DNA of 64,000 bases from Bacilli bacterium. GTDB lineage: Bacteria > Bacillota_I > Bacilli_A > RFN20 > CAG-826. The notes below the pieces were generated by a model. The model ran no database searches. It was not told the origin of the DNA and saw only the letters and a list, made by a program, of their open reading frames with translations. Of this stretch, positions 60,602-64,000 are shown piece by piece. Position numbers and translations under genes: made by a program. The stretch's first letter is position 1, and each line of letters begins with the position of its first letter. The stretch spans positions 1-64,000 of the forward strand of contig JAGCDH010000023.1 in NCBI GenBank assembly GCA_017651165.1. Direction: 5' to 3'.

Positions 60602-62545
60602 GTGTCAGATATTAGAAAAACAACATATACCGCCGACGATATTCACGTGATGAAAGGTCTTGAAGGCGTTCGCAAAAGACCAGCCATGTATATCGGTTCC
60701 ACCAATAGCGCCGGCCTTCATCATTTAGTGTGGGAAGTCGTCGATAATAGTGTTGACGAAGCACTTTCTGGTTACGGTAAAAAGATCGTCGTCACCATGC
60801 ACAAAGATGATTCCATCAGTGTGCTTGATGAAGGACGTGGTATTCCGGTTGGCATTAATAAAGAGACTGGTCGACCTGCGGTCGAAGTCGTTTTTACAGA
60901 ACTTCACGCTGGTGGTAAATTCAATAACGCAGTTTATAAATCCGCGGCTGGTTTACACGGTGTTGGTGCTTCTGTCACTAATGCTTTAAGCGAATGGGTA
61001 GACATTAATGTCTACCAAGACGGAAATATCTACCATCTCAAATTCGAAAATGGTGGTAATCTTGTCGTACCATTAGAGGTCATTGGAACCACTAAAAAAC
61101 ATGGTACTTATGTGAGATTTAAACCAGATGGTTCTATTTTCAGCACAACTGAGTTCAAATGGGACACAATTGCCTCACACTTACAAGAATCTGCCTTTTT
61201 AATGAAGGGTGTTGAGTTTGTCTTGATTGATGAAAAAACAGGACAGAATCAAAACTTTTTATATGAAAACGGCCTTGTTGAATACATCAATAACATCAAT
61301 GGTAACAAGAATGCTTTATCTAATGTAATCGACTTCTCTGATACAGATGAAGAAACACAAATTGATGTTGAAATCGCTCTTCAATATTGTAACGAAGACT
61401 ACAATGAAACAATCTATTCTTACGTTAATAACGTAAGAACAAGAGATGGTGGTACCCATGAAACTGGTTTCAGAAGTGGCATTACTAAAGCCGTTAATGA
61501 TTTCGCGGAAGATAACAAAGTTTTACGTGGAAAGAAGCTTGAAGGTAGTGATATTCGTGAAGGATTAACCGCAGTTATTTCCTTAAAAATCCCAGAAACA
61601 CTCCTCGAATTTGAGGGTCAAACCAAAGGTAAATTAGGTACTCCGCAAGCCACATCTGTGGTCAGTAATTTCATTTATAATAAGTTTACTTATTATCTTA
61701 CTGAGAATAAGGAGTTTGCAATTAACTTAATTAATAAGTGTGTGGCTTCTCAAACTGCTAGACTTGCTGCTAGAAAAGCAAAAGAAGAAGCAAGAAGCAG
61801 TAAAAAACCAAAACAAGATCTCATTTTGAGTGATAAATTGACCCCTGCCCAAAGCAAAGATTACGCGAAAAACGAACTTTTCATCGTTGAAGGTGATTCC
61901 GCTGGTGGTACTGCTAAGAAGGGAAGAGATAGATTACATCAAGCTATCTTACCACTACGTGGTAAACCATTAAATACTGACTCAATTTCCATTGATAAAT
62001 TAGTCCATAATGAAGAAATTGCGACCATTATTAATACCATTGGTGCAGGATTTGGACAAAGTTTTGATCTTGAAGACATCAAATACGGTAAAATCATCAT
62101 CATGACCGATGCCGATACCGATGGTGCTCATATTCAGACCTTACTTTTGACGTTCTTCTATCACTATATGAGACAACTTATTACCAGTGGACACGTCTAT
62201 ATTGCCGTCCCACCTTTATACCGCGTCTTCAAAGAAGACGGGAAGAAAGTTATTCAAGAATATGCTTGGGATGACGAAGGTTTAGAAAAAGCCAAGAAGA
62301 TCGTTGGTGGTGGCTATAAAGTCAGCCGCTATAAAGGTCTTGGTGAAATGGATGCTATCCAATTAAAAGAAACCACAATGGATCCAAGAACAAGACTCTT
62401 AATCCAGGTTGATATTGAAGATCCAATCTTAGTCGAAAAACGTGTAAACGTTTTGATGGGTAGAGATACTTCTATTCGTCGTGCTTGGGTTGAAGAAAAC
62501 GTCGATTTCAATAAAGTCGACTCTTTCATGAAGGAGGTAAAGTAA
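60602..62545 (+). CDS. parE: DNA topoisomerase IV subunit B
   Basis: A 647-residue GHKL-ATPase/TOPRIM protein that with ParC decatenates daughter chromosomes. The ATPase site has VDNSVDEAL, DEGRGIPVG and GLHGVGASVTNALS; the TOPRIM has FIVEGDSAGG and MTDADTDGAHIQTLLL. KLTPAQS followed by NTDSI after ILPLRGK matches ParE rather than GyrB, and the partner gene is ParC-like. GTG 60602 with AAAGGG 8 nt upstream is preferred over TTG 60584. Confidence 0.92.
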   Translation: MSDIRKTTYTADDIHVMKGLEGVRKRPAMYIGSTNSAGLHHLVWEVVDNSVDEALSGYGKKIVVTMHKDDSISVLDEGRGIPVGINKETGRPAVEVVFTELHAGGKFNNAVYKSAAGLHGVGASVTNALSEWVDINVYQDGNIYHLKFENGGNLVVPLEVIGTTKKHGTYVRFKPDGSIFSTTEFKWDTIASHLQESAFLMKGVEFVLIDEKTGQNQNFLYENGLVEYINNINGNKNALSNVIDFSDTDEETQIDVEIALQYCNEDYNETIYSYVNNVRTRDGGTHETGFRSGITKAVNDFAEDNKVLRGKKLEGSDIREGLTAVISLKIPETLLEFEGQTKGKLGTPQATSVVSNFIYNKFTYYLTENKEFAINLINKCVASQTARLAARKAKEEARSSKKPKQDLILSDKLTPAQSKDYAKNELFIVEGDSAGGTAKKGRDRLHQAILPLRGKPLNTDSISIDKLVHNEEIATIINTIGAGFGQSFDLEDIKYGKIIIMTDADTDGAHIQTLLLTFFYHYMRQLITSGHVYIAVPPLYRVFKEDGKKVIQEYAWDDEGLEKAKKIVGGGYKVSRYKGLGEMDAIQLKETTMDPRTRLLIQVDIEDPILVEKRVNVLMGRDTSIRRAWVEENVDFNKVDSFMKEVK

Positions 62546-62548
62546 GCT

Positions 62549-64000
62549 ATGGCTAAGACAAAAAAGATAGATTTAGTCGAAGAAAATTACGCTGAAAATA
62601 TCTCCATTCAACCTATGGAAGATGTCATGGGTGATCGTTATGCAACATATGCTAAATACGTCATTCAAGATAGAGCAATTCCTGATGTGAGAGATGGTTT
62701 AAAACCTGTTCAAAGACGTATCGTCTTTACGATGTACCGTAATAACAACGTCTTTAATAAACCAACCAGAAAATGTGCTCATACCGTTGGTGCGGTTATG
62801 GGTACTTTCCACCCACATGGTGATACTTCAATTTATGAAGCATTGGCTCGTATGAGCCAAGATTGGAAGGTTCGTTACCCATTAATCGACTTCCAAGGTA
62901 ATAACGGTAGTATCGATGGTGACTCACCAGCGGCCTATCGTTATACCGAATCTCGATTAAGCGAATTATCTAATGAATTGGTCCGCGACATCGATAAAAA
63001 GACTGTGGATATGCAGCTTAACTTCGATGACACAGAGTTAGAACCAATTGTTCTTCCGAGTAGGTTCCCAAACCTCTTTGTTAATGGCACAGAAGGTATT
63101 GCTGTTGCTTTAGCAACAGAAATCCCACCTCATAACCTTAGAGAAATCACAAATGCGATCATTTATCGTATTGGTCATAAGACTGCAACCATTGAAGACT
63201 TGATGCAGTTTGTTTTAGGTCCAGACTTCCCTGGTGGTGGTATTATTTACGAATCCGAAGGTCTCAAAAATATCTACTTAACTGGCCGCGGACGTATTGA
63301 AATCGCTAGTAAGACAGAAATCGTCCAAAATAAAGATAATCAACAAATTATTATCACAGAAATCCCATATAAAACACAGAAAAACCAATTGGTTTTTGAA
63401 ATCGATAAAATCGTCCACTCCAAAGCCGTTGATGGTCTTTTAGAAGTGAGAGATGAAAGCGACTGGAAAGGCATTAGAATCGTCATTGATTGCAAGAAAG
63501 ACGCCAAGTGTGAGCTCCTCTTACAATACTTGATGAATAAGACTGGTTTAGTCTCTTCATATTCTTCGAATATGGTAGCAATCGTTGATGGCCGTCCAAA
63601 GACCTTAAATCTCATGACTTATATCGATGCATACATCGCTCACCAAGTCGATGTTGTGACCAGAAAGAGCCAATTTGATTTAGATAGATTTAACGCTCTT
63701 TTACATATCGTTGAAGGCTTAATTCAAGCTTCTTTAAACATCAACGAAGTGGTGGAAATCATCAAAAAGAGTAAAGATAAAGCGGATTCTAAAGTTAACT
63801 TAATGAACCGCTATGGTTTCTCTAACGAACAAGCCGAAGCGATCGTCACAATGCCACTTTATAAATTGTCTCATACTGATGAAATCACCCTTCAAAAGGA
63901 AAGAGATACCTTACTTAAAGATATCGAAACATTACACGGAATCCTTGAAGATGAGGCTAAACTTAATAGAGTTTTAGTTCGTGAACTAAAAGCGATTGCG
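62549..64000 (+). CDS. parC: DNA topoisomerase IV subunit A, 5' part
   Basis: An open frame of 484 codons that runs off the window end, read directly from the sequence. It begins MAKTKKIDLVEENYAENISI and shows DVMGDRYATYAKYVIQDRAI, the breakage-reunion domain with FHPHGDTSIYEALARMSQDW (the quinolone-response region) and the active-site Tyr in YRYTESRLSEL. The position equivalent to Ser80 of staphylococcal ParC is Thr. It starts 3 nt after parE, with AAGGAGG overlapping the end of parE, as usual for parEC operons. Confidence 0.94.
   Translation, partial: MAKTKKIDLVEENYAENISIQPMEDVMGDRYATYAKYVIQDRAIPDVRDGLKPVQRRIVFTMYRNNNVFNKPTRKCAHTVGAVMGTFHPHGDTSIYEALARMSQDWKVRYPLIDFQGNNGSIDGDSPAAYRYTESRLSELSNELVRDIDKKTVDMQLNFDDTELEPIVLPSRFPNLFVNGTEGIAVALATEIPPHNLREITNAIIYRIGHKTATIEDLMQFVLGPDFPGGGIIYESEGLKNIYLTGRGRIEIASKTEIVQNKDNQQIIITEIPYKTQKNQLVFEIDKIVHSKAVDGLLEVRDESDWKGIRIVIDCKKDAKCELLLQYLMNKTGLVSSYSSNMVAIVDGRPKTLNLMTYIDAYIAHQVDVVTRKSQFDLDRFNALLHIVEGLIQASLNINEVVEIIKKSKDKADSKVNLMNRYGFSNEQAEAIVTMPLYKLSHTDEITLQKERDTLLKDIETLHGILEDEAKLNRVLVRELKAIA

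Noticed and set aside
60602-62545. Gyrase subunit B
   Set aside because: KLTPAQS before the TOPRIM domain and pairing with a ParC-like gene fit topoisomerase IV.

Overview
The window is a 64 kb piece of a low-GC, gene-dense bacterial chromosome that reads with the standard stop set: TGA ends comEA, ybeY, cdd and the 98-residue gene at 24777, so there is no mycoplasma-type recoding. Gene order resembles Bacillus (comEA-comEC-holA facing rpsT; dnaG-rpoD-trmK-nif3-like; alaS-ruvX-DUF1292-greA; ybeY-cdd-era-recO; hrcA-grpE-dnaK-dnaJ). The gene set is lean and no sporulation gene is visible. EF-P carries the loop I remember from mycoplasmas. The best guess is an uncultured, probably host-associated member of the Bacillota close to the Mollicutes/RF39-type lineages. 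This placement is inference from gene content, not a phylogeny.

Layout. 1-1.2 kb: 3' end of pnp. 1.2-4.3 kb: three-gene flavoprotein operon (GlpA-like, GlpB-like, DUF1667). 4.4-12 kb: RNase J2-like protein, FtsK translocase, type I pullulanase, an OB-fold-like small protein, PlsC. 12-14.3 kb: RsmF-type methyltransferase on the minus strand, then an orphan lipoprotein. 14.4-22 kb: pyrimidine nucleoside phosphorylase, dtd, mnmA, T-box-controlled alaS, a lipoprotein, ruvX, a DUF1292 gene, greA. 22-26.4 kb: comEA, comEC, a small basic protein, holA, convergent rpsT. 26.5-28.9 kb (minus): acyl-ACP synthetase/ACP fusion and a phosphodiesterase. 29-31.7 kb: large surface lipoprotein. 31.7-40.6 kb: fmt, PD-(D/E)XK/XPD-type helicase fusion, two membrane proteins, lepA, a Fic-like pseudoenzyme, hemW. 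40.7-45.4 kb: heat-shock operon with two CIRCE operators. 45.5-46.8 kb: membrane-bound C39 peptidase without an ATPase. 46.9-56.8 kb: ybeY, cdd, era, recO, glyS, dnaG, rpoD, trmK, Nif3-like gene, cyclophilin, nfo. 56.8-64 kb: ispG (minus), rpmG, a metallo-beta-lactamase-fold hydrolase, efp, yneF, plsY (minus), parE and the start of parC.

Most genes are housekeeping. The most unusual signal is a block of about 100 bp present twice, immediately upstream of comEA-comEC and of the C39 peptidase/transmembrane gene 23 kb away. It holds a conserved palindrome and a 50-nt segment that differs in only two adjacent bases. It links DNA uptake to a peptide-exporter-like protease that has lost its ATPase, which suggests a shared, possibly competence-related regulon. 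The same segment can also be read as a conserved aromatic-rich short peptide.

Other themes are several promoters placed so close to the start codon that the mRNA should be leaderless (ftsK, holA, fmt, ybeY, dnaG), two apparent pseudoenzymes (RNase J2-like, Fic-like), unusual fusions (nuclease-helicase, adenylation-ACP), and an AT-hook-like motif in the primary sigma factor. Lipid genes (plsC, plsY, acyl-ACP synthetase fusion, GlpA/GlpB-like pair) suggest phosphatidate synthesis that may draw on acquired fatty acids. No gap longer than 300 bases lacks a gene; the largest spacers are described individually.
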